A stretch of 8,435 nt of DNA, taken from contig CAKSEI010000056.1 of assembly GCA_934446285.1 (NCBI GenBank), positions 1-8,435 of the forward strand, in the 5' to 3' direction. This DNA comes from an uncultured Eubacteriales bacterium (GTDB lineage: Bacteria > Bacillota > Clostridia > Oscillospirales > CAG-272). This document shows positions 1 through 5,668 of the stretch, piece after piece. The notes below the pieces were generated by a model. It worked only from the letters and a program-made list of their open reading frames with translations, did no database searches and was not told where the DNA came from. The position numbers were made by a program, and so were the translations under genes. Position 1 is the stretch's first letter. Every line of letters starts with the position of its first letter.

Positions 1-425
1 ATCTTGGATAATGTCGCGAGCTTGCCCGAGCCGTCGCCGAAGAGTGCTCTGCCGATATTCCACTTGGCGGAGGCGTAGCTGCCCTGTACCTCGCCGTCGA
101 GGGCGTTTATCATGGCGCCCGCGTTACCCGAGGCGAGCTTTACCGTCTTGTCGGATATGCGAATATCGACATACATATCGACTGCGTCAAGGGTAAAGGA
201 TGCGTACTTCTGTGCGCCGGGCGCGGGGGTGTCCGTTCCCTCGTAGCCGAAGCCGAAGCCGCCGTTAATGCCTATCGGCGCTGCAGCTTTTATGGTGTTT
301 GCCGTGAGCGGAACTTTCTTTACCTTTTCAAAGAAAGGCGAAGGCTCTATGCCTATCTGGTTTTCAAGAGCGGGCTTGTAGTCATTCTTGAGTATCTCGC
401 TTATCTTGAGTAAATTCTGTGACAT
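1..425 (-). CDS. Major capsid protein, N-terminal part (runs off left edge)
   Basis: The reading frame opens with ATG at 425-423 after a strong Shine-Dalgarno (AAGGAGG) and stays open to the window edge, giving about 141 residues. The protein starts MSQNLLKISEILKND and continues with an aromatic/Gly-rich stretch (GGFGFGYEGTD) and a segment ending in WNIGRALFGDGSGKL. That layout, a short N-terminal arm followed by a segment ending in a 'RALFGDG' motif, resembles capsid proteins of siphovirus-type prophages in Bacillota, likely HK97-fold. It would form the head shell. Its place directly after a scaffold-like gene, 22 bp downstream, strongly supports the call, because scaffold followed by capsid is a standard pair. 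The C-terminal portion is outside the window, so the fold and completeness cannot be confirmed. The main alternative is a related head protein of the same module. Confidence 0.75.
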   Translation of the reverse strand, partial: MSQNLLKISEILKNDYKPALENQIGIEPSPFFEKVKKVPLTANTIKAAAPIGINGGFGFGYEGTDTPAPGAQKYASFTLDAVDMYVDIRISDKTVKLASGNAGAMINALDGEVQGSYASAKWNIGRALFGDGSGKLATLSK

Positions 426-447
426 TGTTTTTCCTCCTTAATGTCTT

Positions 448-1167
448 TTAAATTTCAAAATATTTTCTTGCCTGTGCGCTTGCGTCGGCAAGGGTCTTTG
501 GAGACTGAGGCGAGCTTGCCGCCCCTGCGGACGCCCGTGCAAAGACGGGCAGCTCCGAGTCCGCCTGTTTTGCGCGCCTTTCGGCGAGCAGTTTCATGAC
601 GTCTGAGTTTGACCAGACCTCTTCCGCTATCTCCTCGGGCGTGCGTACTGCGGGATTTTTGTGTTCGCCGAGCGCCTGAGCGCCCTTTACCATGAGATAC
701 GCCATGGTCATGCGCGTGCGCGGGTTTGCGTTCTCCGCACTCTCGAGCGCGTCGCAGACGCGGCGTACCTGCTCGCGTTTTTCTGCGAAGTCATAGTAGT
801 CGGCGTTTGCACCCAGCTCATTTTCCGCGTCGCGCCATTCCTGCTCGCGCTCGCGCGCCTCTATGTCGGTTATCAGACCGTCGAGGTCGCGCACCGCCTG
901 CTCCCGCACAAATTTTTCGACGGCGGCGGTGTACTGCCTGCCGTATTCGTCGAGCTGCTCGGCACTCATGCCGAGAAGTCCCTCGGGGTCAAAGACGGGC
1001 ATACCCGCGTCGGCGCGACCCTCCGCGGTGTCTGCCTTCCCGGCGAGCTCACCGTCCTTTTCGGCAGAGTCGATCTCGGAGCCGCCCGCATTTTTGCCCG
1101 GGCTTTTGCCCGCGCCTGCGTGCGCGTCCTCCGCGTGCGAGGTTCCCGCTTTCTTTTCTTTTTCCAT
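448..1167 (-). CDS. Phage scaffolding-like protein
   Basis: A 239-residue, highly charged, hydrophilic protein without membrane segments. The first ~45 residues are low-complexity (Lys/Glu/Gly/Ala). Residues ~55-130 are rich in Glu/Arg/Ala and should form long helices or coiled coil (AEQLDEYGRQYTAAVEKFV, then IEAREREQEW). A helical segment ending near AYLMVKGAQALGEHK follows, and the C-terminal tail is Ala/Ser-rich with a basic end (ASAQARKYFEI). This composition and size fit internal scaffolding proteins, which guide capsid assembly and interact with the coat through a basic C-terminal end. No single catalytic motif is visible; the assignment rests on composition and on its place just upstream of the capsid gene. 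Its Shine-Dalgarno (GGAGG) lies inside the last codons of the upstream zinc-protein gene, with a 2-bp gap, so the two are probably translationally coupled. No protease domain is evident. Confidence 0.65.
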   Translation of the reverse strand: MEKEKKAGTSHAEDAHAGAGKSPGKNAGGSEIDSAEKDGELAGKADTAEGRADAGMPVFDPEGLLGMSAEQLDEYGRQYTAAVEKFVREQAVRDLDGLITDIEAREREQEWRDAENELGANADYYDFAEKREQVRRVCDALESAENANPRTRMTMAYLMVKGAQALGEHKNPAVRTPEEIAEEVWSNSDVMKLLAERRAKQADSELPVFARASAGAASSPQSPKTLADASAQARKYFEI

Positions 1168-1169
1168 TT

Positions 1170-1370
1170 TTACCTCCTTTCCGCCTTTTCGGCTCTTTTT
1201 TCTTTATCGTATTCCGCCGTGCTGCGATAAACGTCGTTTATGCAGTCGCGGCAGAGATAAAGGCTGTGCAGCGCACCCTCGGAGCGCGAGATAATGAATG
1301 TGTCGCGTCCGCGGCAGCCGGGAACGGAGCAGATGTGAGTGCGCGGGGCAAAAATCCTGAAATTACTCAT
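1170..1370 (-). CDS. Small Cys4 zinc-binding-like phage protein
   Basis: A 66-residue protein. I chose ATG at 1370-1368 rather than an upstream extension because GGAGGA sits just before it and the start overlaps the holin stop by 8 bp, the usual sign of coupling. Cysteines 14 and 19 (CSVPGC) and 40 and 43 (CRDC) give a CX4C-X20-CX2C pattern typical of a small zinc ribbon or treble-clef knuckle. The C-terminal ~20 residues are strongly charged (EYDKEKRAEKAERR) and probably helical. I do not recognise the family. Possible roles are nucleic-acid or protein binding during head assembly or late regulation, but nothing in the sequence decides between them. It sits between holin and scaffold in a tightly packed operon, so it should be expressed with late genes. 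Confidence 0.7.
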   Translation of the reverse strand: MSNFRIFAPRTHICSVPGCRGRDTFIISRSEGALHSLYLCRDCINDVYRSTAEYDKEKRAEKAERR

Positions 1371-1839
1371 CACGTCCGTCCTCCCCGGTGTCTGCGTCGT
1401 CCTCTCCTTCCTTTTTGTCCCCGCTTTTTGTATTGAGCACCTCAAGCGCCCTCTTCAGAACGGCGGGCACGGGTACGCCCATGCAGGCAAGATTTTCAAA
1501 GACGGACAGGCATTCGTTTGCGATAAAGCAACCGACGCATGCGTCCCTTATGTAGTCAGCACCGATTAGTATATCAAGCCTGCTCGCGACGACAACGAGC
1601 GCGAGAATTCCGAATTTTCTCATAAGCCCGCGCCTGCATTCGTCCGAGCGAAATCCTCCGCCCTCGGTTTTCGACGAGTTGCAGAAGAAGAGTGCGCTCA
1701 CCGTGCCGAGTATGAAGTCAGCTATCATAAAGATGAGCAGTGTGGCGAAGGCACGGTCAAAGCCGCCGATAAGAGAAGCGGCGACAGCTCCCGCCGCAGC
1801 GCATACGCGCGCAGCGTTCTTAAAGACATTCTCATACAT
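1363..1839 (-). CDS. Phage holin (Phage_holin_4 / TcdE-like family)
   Basis: A 158-residue membrane protein that would permeabilise the cytoplasmic membrane at lysis and let the endolysin reach the peptidoglycan. The start is ATG at 1839 (MYENVFKNAARV), preceded by GAGGTGA and 10 bp after the fibre-gene stop; the frame's upstream extension lies inside the fibre gene and was not used. Hydrophobic stretches fall at roughly residues 8-26, 30-52, 76-94 and 96-115. The motif ANECLSVFENLACMGVPVP matches the family signature 'NE..S..EN...GvPvP', and the second segment carries the family-like 'MIADFILG'. The tail is short and very acidic (KKEGEDDADTGEDGRDE), as is common in these holins. The family also includes toxin-release holins, but here the phage context makes lysis the likely role. 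Unusually, it lies several genes downstream of the endolysin rather than next to it. Confidence 0.85.
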   Translation of the reverse strand: MYENVFKNAARVCAAAGAVAASLIGGFDRAFATLLIFMIADFILGTVSALFFCNSSKTEGGGFRSDECRRGLMRKFGILALVVVASRLDILIGADYIRDACVGCFIANECLSVFENLACMGVPVPAVLKRALEVLNTKSGDKKEGEDDADTGEDGRDE

Positions 1840-1849
1840 TTCCGTCACC

Positions 1850-3184
1850 TCACAGCATGGTAAAGAGGTCGAGGAACTGCATATTGCCGTTCTGCGGCTG
1901 TATCGTGAGCTTTCTTCCCGTAACATCGAGCTTTACGGCAATGTGACCGAACGTCGTAGCAGAACTGTTGCACGACGGAACGACATATGTGCCCGAGAGA
2001 GAGGTTAAACCCGCATTCTCAAATGCATCCCATATACCGTCGAATTCGGTATTGAATACGACAGCCTTGCCGGCGGAGGCGTTTACATTCGTACTGCGTA
2101 TGTGTACGGAGTAGCCGTATATCTCCATGCTCACGGTTATGCCGCCCTTTTCGGCGGACGCTCCGATGAAGTTTATCCCGCCCGCGCCGGTGTGCGAGTC
2201 GACGTAAGCCTTTGTTACCGCGTCGCTCTCACCCGTCGGGGTTGCGATACCGGTCAGGCGTGCGCCGCCCATGTCGAATTTACCCGAGTTTGAGTAAATG
2301 CCGAATCCGTCGATCGGACCGAATGAATCACCGATGTAGCCTCCGCCGAGACCGATATACGTTCCCTGCGGGAGCAGAGGATTGACATTCTGCCCCTGTC
2401 TGTCCTTGACGTACCCGTCCTTTAGGAAAAGTGCGCCGTCAAGCTCACCCGATAGTTTACCGTCGGCGCTCTCGAGCGCGCTGACCTTACTGTTTACCGT
2501 ACTTTCAAGCGCGGAAACGGCAGTCTCCGCACTTGCCTTTGCGCTCTCAAGCTCGCTTTTGTCCGCCTTTTTGCTCTCTAGGTCCGCCACGTCATTTACA
2601 TGCTGCGTATTCAGGTGTTCCGCACGCGCTATGACGTCGTTTATCATGCCGTTCGCACCGCATACGCGCTCGTAGTAATCTGCTGCGTCCTCGGCGCTCT
2701 TTTTCGCCGCCGCACTCTGTTCCGCAGCCGTGCGGCTGTATTCAAGGCTGTCTTCGGCGCTCTTGCCCGCAGCCTCAGCCGATGCCGCGGCACCGAGCGC
2801 CTGATTTTTCGCGCTGTCAAGAGCCTCGGTTATCGCGGCAACGATGCTCGGCTCTCCCTCGAGCGGACTGCTGCCCGCTCCTGCGCTTGCCTCGATGAGA
2901 ATGACTCCCGTAAGACTTATACGCGCGCTGCCTCCGGCAGTGCCGCAGAGGACGTAGGGGCATCTTCCCGCACGGGCTGTTACTGCAGCGGGCAGGGTAA
3001 TGCTCTCTTTCGTCAGCGGCAGGCTGATAGCCCCCCGCCGCTCGGGGAAGAACGTGACCGTCTTTGTGAGAGACTTCCATTCCTCCGAGAATTCAAAGCT
3101 AAGCTCCTCCGTGCCGTAAGAACCCGCAGTACCCGCGCTGTATTCTTTCGGCGAGAGGGCATAGCCGTTAACTTTGATTTTCAT
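1850..3184 (-). CDS. Tail/baseplate fibre-like protein with BppU-type N-terminus
   Basis: A 444-residue protein starting at an ATG preceded by CAGGAGGAAAA. Residues 1-~110 (MKIKVNGYALSPKEYS...) are beta-rich and resemble the N-terminal attachment domain of baseplate upper proteins and related structural proteins of Bacillota phages. Residues ~112-250 are Ala/Ser/Lys/Glu-rich with many heptad-like repeats (AASAEAAGKSAEDSLEY, then ESKKADKSELESAKASAE), predicted to form a long trimeric coiled coil. Around residues ~290-330 comes the tail-fibre-like stretch LTGIATPTGESDAVTKAYVD, followed by a beta-rich C-terminal domain of ~110 residues, which probably contacts the host surface. The inferred role is virion attachment, with the N-terminus docking on the particle and the C-terminus binding the receptor. 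Sitting directly after the terminase gene is atypical for such a gene. The N-terminal family name is my inference from pattern; the fibre-like architecture is directly visible. Confidence 0.7.
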   Translation of the reverse strand: MKIKVNGYALSPKEYSAGTAGSYGTEELSFEFSEEWKSLTKTVTFFPERRGAISLPLTKESITLPAAVTARAGRCPYVLCGTAGGSARISLTGVILIEASAGAGSSPLEGEPSIVAAITEALDSAKNQALGAAASAEAAGKSAEDSLEYSRTAAEQSAAAKKSAEDAADYYERVCGANGMINDVIARAEHLNTQHVNDVADLESKKADKSELESAKASAETAVSALESTVNSKVSALESADGKLSGELDGALFLKDGYVKDRQGQNVNPLLPQGTYIGLGGGYIGDSFGPIDGFGIYSNSGKFDMGGARLTGIATPTGESDAVTKAYVDSHTGAGGINFIGASAEKGGITVSMEIYGYSVHIRSTNVNASAGKAVVFNTEFDGIWDAFENAGLTSLSGTYVVPSCNSSATTFGHIAVKLDVTGRKLTIQPQNGNMQFLDLFTML

Positions 3185-3219
3185 TTTTCCTCCTGTTTTG
3201 TTTTTTTAAAATAAAATCG

Positions 3220-3270
3220 GGTCATGCGGGCACTCGGGTTCTATGTGCCGGTTGTGACTGCCCGCAGACC
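3220..3270 (-). promoter_or_regulatory. Long inverted repeat ahead of fibre gene
   Basis: The arm at 3220-3232 (GGTCATGCGGGCA on the plus strand) pairs with 3259-3270 (TGCCCGCAGACC). This gives a 12-bp stem with one bulged base and a 26-nt loop. On the minus strand the stem is followed by a T-rich tract and ends about 35 nt before the fibre-gene start codon. It could be an attenuator or terminator, a leader structure, or a protein-binding operator. The loop contains one copy of the 14-bp direct repeat. Confidence 0.45.
3237..3250. repeat. 14-bp direct repeat, copy A
   Basis: The sequence ggttctatgtgccg is identical to copy B at 3314-3327, 77 bp away. The distance is not a multiple of three, so it is not a repeat of one coding frame. 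This copy sits in the loop of the long inverted repeat. Confidence 0.7.
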
Positions 3271-3281
3271 TTTTATAAAAG
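3270..3281. repeat. Perfect 12-bp AT palindrome
   Basis: CTTTTATAAAAG reads identically on both strands. It lies directly between the long inverted repeat and the GC-rich hairpin. It could act as the T-tract of a terminator on either strand, contribute a -10-like TATAAA element, or be a protein-binding site. Confidence 0.45.
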
Positions 3282-3299
3282 AATGCGGCGGGACGCCGC
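3271..3299 (-). terminator. Possible weak intrinsic terminator after terminase gene
   Basis: On the minus strand, GCGGCG-TCC-CGCCGC forms a perfect 6-bp GC stem with a 3-nt loop (3299 to 3285), followed by ATTCTTTT. The T-tract is short and interrupted, so termination would be partial at best. It lies ~46 bp past the terminase stop, a sensible place to lower expression of downstream genes. It could equally be a leader hairpin. Confidence 0.35.
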
Positions 3300-3313
3300 T
3301 CCGCCGCCTTTGC

Positions 3314-3327
3314 GGTTCTATGTGCCG
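3314..3327. repeat. 14-bp direct repeat, copy B
   Basis: Identical to copy A at 3237-3250. On the minus strand this copy is embedded in TGCGG-cacatagaa-CCGCA, a 5-bp stem-loop that copy A does not form. The two copies bracket the palindrome and GC hairpin, which suggests a small duplication, a recombination scar or a pair of binding sites. Confidence 0.7.
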
Positions 3328-3345
3328 CACCGTCATCGGCTTTTT

Positions 3346-4680
3346 TCAGCTGAACGAACGGGAATGACGCTTGCCCCCGCCTATTGCGGCGCGGCGGTAG
3401 GCGGCAAGCGGGTCGCATATGCCCTTTGCTGCGGGTGCGGCGGGTCTTACCGCACAGAAATACCGCAGCGCGTCCGTGATATGCGTTATATCGTGCGGCA
3501 GTACAGCTGCGTCGCACGGATTTTTCTCATCGGCGCACAGCTCCGTTATGCACCTGATAAGAAATGGACACTTCTCCGAAAAGCGCAGCCTCGAGGTAAG
3601 AGCACCGTCCCGCCCCTCTACAGGTTTGAGCCATTCCTTGACGGCGAGCCATCCGGACACGCGGGAGTTGTCCGCACGCACGAGGTCTATGCCGCCGTCG
3701 GAGAAAAGCTCGGCGATGCTTTTGCCCGTTTCGCGCTGCCTGTTCCACATGTCAGGCGGCGCTGCCGTTGTGTAGACGGGCTCGGGGCTGTTGTCAAGGA
3801 TAAGACGCGCGGCGTCCGAGACGATAAGTCCCGACGCGTGCACCTCGCGGAAAACGGTCGCACGCCCGTTCTCCTCCACGCACACCCATATGCAGGCGAG
3901 CATATCAAGGCCGTAGTCAAAGGCACGGTAGACCCTGCCGCCCTCTGGCACCTGAAAGTCGCCGCACACGTGCACCACTCTGCGGAATTCGGGGAAAAAC
4001 TGCCCCGCGAAAGCGTCCCAGTTGCCCTCGAGCCATGCAGAGCGCAGCTCATCGGGCAGCGCGAGCAGAGAGCGTACATAGTCGGGGTCGGCTTGCATGA
4101 GCGCGGTATTGTCGTACACGCGTGCGGGAATAAAGGTGTAGTCACACGCCTGTTCTCCCTCGCGGTACTGCCTGTCGATGAAAAGCCGCTTTACCCATCC
4201 GTGACCGACCCCGCCGGGGTTGCAGGTAAGATAAAACCTTTTCGGAAACGAGTTGACACCGCGCAGACAGCTCTTGAGAGCGTGAAACTGCGTCTCGGTG
4301 AAGTGAGTTGCCTCATCCATGAATATAACATCGTATTCCTGTCCCTGATACTGTCCCGTGTCAGTCTCCGCGTCGCAGTAGCCGAATTTTATTCTGCTGC
4401 CGCAGCAGAGCGTCAGTGTCTTTTTACTCTCGCTGTAGTCGGCAACGTCGCGCAGCATTTTGACGAGAGGGACAATGTGGTTCTCGCGCAGCTCGGGGTA
4501 TGTCTTGCGCACGAGCAGGATGCGTATGCCGGGGTACTTTAAGGACATGAGCGCCGCTTTTGTGCGCACAGCCCAGCTTTTGCCCCCGCCGCGCGCTCCG
4601 CCGTAGGCTGTATAGCGCGTCGAGGAGGTGAGAAATTCCCGCTGCCGCTCGCTCGGCTGAGTTATCTTTATGTGTGTCAC
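3346..4680 (-). CDS. Phage terminase large subunit (ATPase and nuclease)
   Basis: A 444-residue packaging motor protein that pumps phage DNA into the prohead and cuts the concatemer. The ATPase half shows a Walker A loop GGARGGGKS (residues 27-35), a Walker B motif VIFMDEA with Asp122/Glu123, and the coupling motif TCNPGG (152-157). The nuclease half carries the RNase H-like acidic residues: Asp255 in RAFDYG, Asp310 in PPDMWN and Asp403 in HITDALRYF. All expected catalytic residues are present, so it looks functional. I chose the GTG at 4680 because GGAGG lies 6 nt upstream and the protein then starts VTHIKITQPSERQREF, just ahead of the Walker A region. The next upstream in-frame candidate is a TTG at 4746 that has no Shine-Dalgarno and lies inside the amidase gene. 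The start overlaps the amidase stop as GTGTGA. No small terminase subunit is visible upstream, where it usually lies. Confidence 0.93.
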   Translation of the reverse strand: MTHIKITQPSERQREFLTSSTRYTAYGGARGGGKSWAVRTKAALMSLKYPGIRILLVRKTYPELRENHIVPLVKMLRDVADYSESKKTLTLCCGSRIKFGYCDAETDTGQYQGQEYDVIFMDEATHFTETQFHALKSCLRGVNSFPKRFYLTCNPGGVGHGWVKRLFIDRQYREGEQACDYTFIPARVYDNTALMQADPDYVRSLLALPDELRSAWLEGNWDAFAGQFFPEFRRVVHVCGDFQVPEGGRVYRAFDYGLDMLACIWVCVEENGRATVFREVHASGLIVSDAARLILDNSPEPVYTTAAPPDMWNRQRETGKSIAELFSDGGIDLVRADNSRVSGWLAVKEWLKPVEGRDGALTSRLRFSEKCPFLIRCITELCADEKNPCDAAVLPHDITHITDALRYFCAVRPAAPAAKGICDPLAAYRRAAIGGGKRHSRSFS

Positions 4681-5438
4681 ACCGAGCCTCCGAGCTTTTT
4701 TATAAGCAGAGGAAGAAATCTGTCGCGCCTCATGTGCCTTTCCCAATACTTACGCGTGTTGACTACTCCCGCACGGCACAGTCTGTCAAGAGCCTCACCG
4801 ACGTCTCCGCAGGCGCACCCGGGGGCGATTATCGCCCGTGCCGAGCGTATGAGCAAAAGGTCGAGGTGCTTTACCCTACTGTACCTTGTCCGCCAATACG
4901 ACGCGGAGTCGGTAATGCCGAGCAGCGACAGCCTGTCGAGGGCATCCTGCGCGTCAGAGATGTCCTGCGCCGCGACCAGTCGCCTGAATGCATCAAAGCC
5001 GTACTCGTCTATGAGCCTGTGCGGGCAGTATTTCCCCGAGAAGTCCTGATGCTTTGACAGTCTGTCGCAGCTTATCCCGTACTCATGCATAAGATCCGAG
5101 CAAAGGCGCGCTGCGCTGCGCACGGCGTTTCTGTAGTTATCGCCTCCCGAGAGCGAGCGGCATATCACTACGGCTATTCCCTCCCTGTTTCCGCGTCCGC
5201 ATCCTCCGTCGCCCGCATGCCACGCACTGCGGCAGCACGGCAGACACTGCACGACGCCGCTCTCGTCTGCGGCGAAGTGAAACGACGCTTCGTCGTTACT
5301 TTCCAGCATATGCATTACCTCGCCCGCAGCCGAGGCGTCGGAGCCCGAGTCGTGGATGACTATACGCGTCGGGCGCATTGGATACGGGCTTTTCAGAGGA
5401 TATTTCTCCTCCGGACACATTATCTTCTTTACCGTCAT
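4677..5438 (-). CDS. N-acetylmuramoyl-L-alanine amidase (phage endolysin)
   Basis: A 253-residue cell-wall hydrolase that cleaves the bond between N-acetylmuramic acid and L-alanine of the stem peptide. ATG at 5438 is preceded by AAGGA and is preferred over a GTG at 5504 with no good Shine-Dalgarno. Residues ~20-160 form an Amidase_2 (type 2, T7-lysozyme-like) domain. Likely zinc ligands are His29 (TRIVIHDSG), His130 (KHQDFSG) and Cys138 (KYCPHR); an NREGIAVVIC strand matches the family's 'sIGIEi' strand. There is no signal peptide, so it should depend on the holin for export. The C-terminal ~95 residues hold two related ~37-residue units: 165-203 (DALDRLSLLGITDSASYW) and 215-251 (EALDRLCRAGVVNTRKYW). 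Such units recur in clostridial amidases and are probably wall-binding or structural. It is the first gene of the minus-strand block, which is unusual for an endolysin. Confidence 0.9.
   Translation of the reverse strand: MTVKKIMCPEEKYPLKSPYPMRPTRIVIHDSGSDASAAGEVMHMLESNDEASFHFAADESGVVQCLPCCRSAWHAGDGGCGRGNREGIAVVICRSLSGGDNYRNAVRSAARLCSDLMHEYGISCDRLSKHQDFSGKYCPHRLIDEYGFDAFRRLVAAQDISDAQDALDRLSLLGITDSASYWRTRYSRVKHLDLLLIRSARAIIAPGCACGDVGEALDRLCRAGVVNTRKYWERHMRRDRFLPLLIKKLGGSV
4678..4691 (-). promoter_or_regulatory. Ribosome binding site deciding the terminase start
   Basis: GGAGG at 4691-4687 lies in the codons for Leu-Gly-Gly near the amidase C-terminus, 6 nt before a GTG that overlaps the amidase TGA (GTGTGA). 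This geometry implies that ribosomes ending on the amidase restart on the terminase. Confidence 0.75.
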
Positions 5439-5630
5439 TGTTTTTTCCTTTCTGCGTATCTTTCCCTTGCCTTGACAGTATTTTACGTCACAAGGGGTAT
5501 TCACGGAGACCAGACGGGTGCGAATGCAGCCCTTTTTTGCCTATGCCCGGTGTTCACGCACGCCCGTGAGGTTTTCACGCGGAAAAATACGGAAATATTG
5601 CACATTACCGCGCCGTTTTTTATAAAGAAC
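5439..5630. other. Divergent intergenic region, phage block versus tRNA
   Basis: About 230 bp separate the amidase start from the tRNA, the last part being the tRNA promoter. The minus-strand promoter for the phage block should lie here, but I could not find a convincing -35/-10 pair. Visible elements are three TTCACG words (5500, 5553 and 5574; the last two 21 bp apart), an inverted CGTGA/TCACG pair at 5565-5579, an imperfect 19-bp palindrome at 5591-5609, and a CGCGG/CCGCG pair (5578-5582 and 5608-5612) followed by CCG and a run of six T. The last could be a weak terminator on the plus strand. No coding sequence is supported. Confidence 0.5.
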
Positions 5631-5659
5631 TTGACAAGCCGTTTTATCTGTGGTACAAT
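5631..5659 (+). promoter_or_regulatory. Sigma-A promoter of tRNA-Thr
   Basis: A consensus -35 TTGACA (5631-5636), a 17-bp spacer and a -10 TACAAT (5654-5659), one base from consensus. Transcription should begin within a few bases of 5666, just ahead of the tRNA 5' end at 5669. The near-consensus match predicts a strong constitutive promoter, as is normal for stable RNA genes. Confidence 0.88.
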
Positions 5660-5668
5660 TACATTCGC

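Larger units (their letters stand above)
3185..3345 (-). other. Structured intergenic region between terminase and fibre genes
   Basis: This 161-bp gap is the only sizeable non-coding stretch inside the phage block. It contains two copies of a 14-bp direct repeat, a long bulged inverted repeat, a 12-bp AT palindrome and a GC-rich hairpin, each listed separately. An A/T-rich tract lies just before the fibre-gene Shine-Dalgarno. On the minus strand the sequence could hold a partial terminator for the amidase-terminase transcript and a regulatory leader for the fibre gene. No convincing -35/-10 pair is visible. A 31-codon frame (3336 to 3241) exists but lacks a Shine-Dalgarno and is not called as a gene. 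Confidence 0.5.

Noticed and set aside
661..1436. Three plus-strand open frames antisense to the scaffold and zinc-protein genes
   Set aside because: They overlap each other in different frames, are Arg/Ser/Pro-rich or Leu/Val-rich as expected of shadows, and lie opposite well-supported minus-strand genes with good ribosome binding sites.
2600..3214. 204-codon plus-strand frame opposite the fibre gene
   Set aside because: Arg/Ala/Ser-rich antisense shadow without a Shine-Dalgarno; the minus-strand fibre gene explains the region.
3241..3336. 31-codon minus-strand frame (MTVRHIEPQ...) just after the terminase stop
   Set aside because: It has only a poor ribosome binding site, it spans the GC hairpin and palindrome, and nothing about its composition suggests a real small protein.
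3206..3517. 103-codon minus-strand frame across the terminase end and the intergenic region
   Set aside because: It overlaps the terminase C-terminus in another frame, is Arg/Ala-rich, and has no supported start. Only the RHIEP coincidence with the direct repeat is worth noting, and that is reported as a finding.
3283..4542. 419-codon plus-strand open frame antisense to the terminase
   Set aside because: The terminase on the other strand has all catalytic motifs. The plus-strand frame has no ribosome binding site, no recognisable domain and an Arg/His/Ala-rich composition typical of antisense GC-rich shadows.
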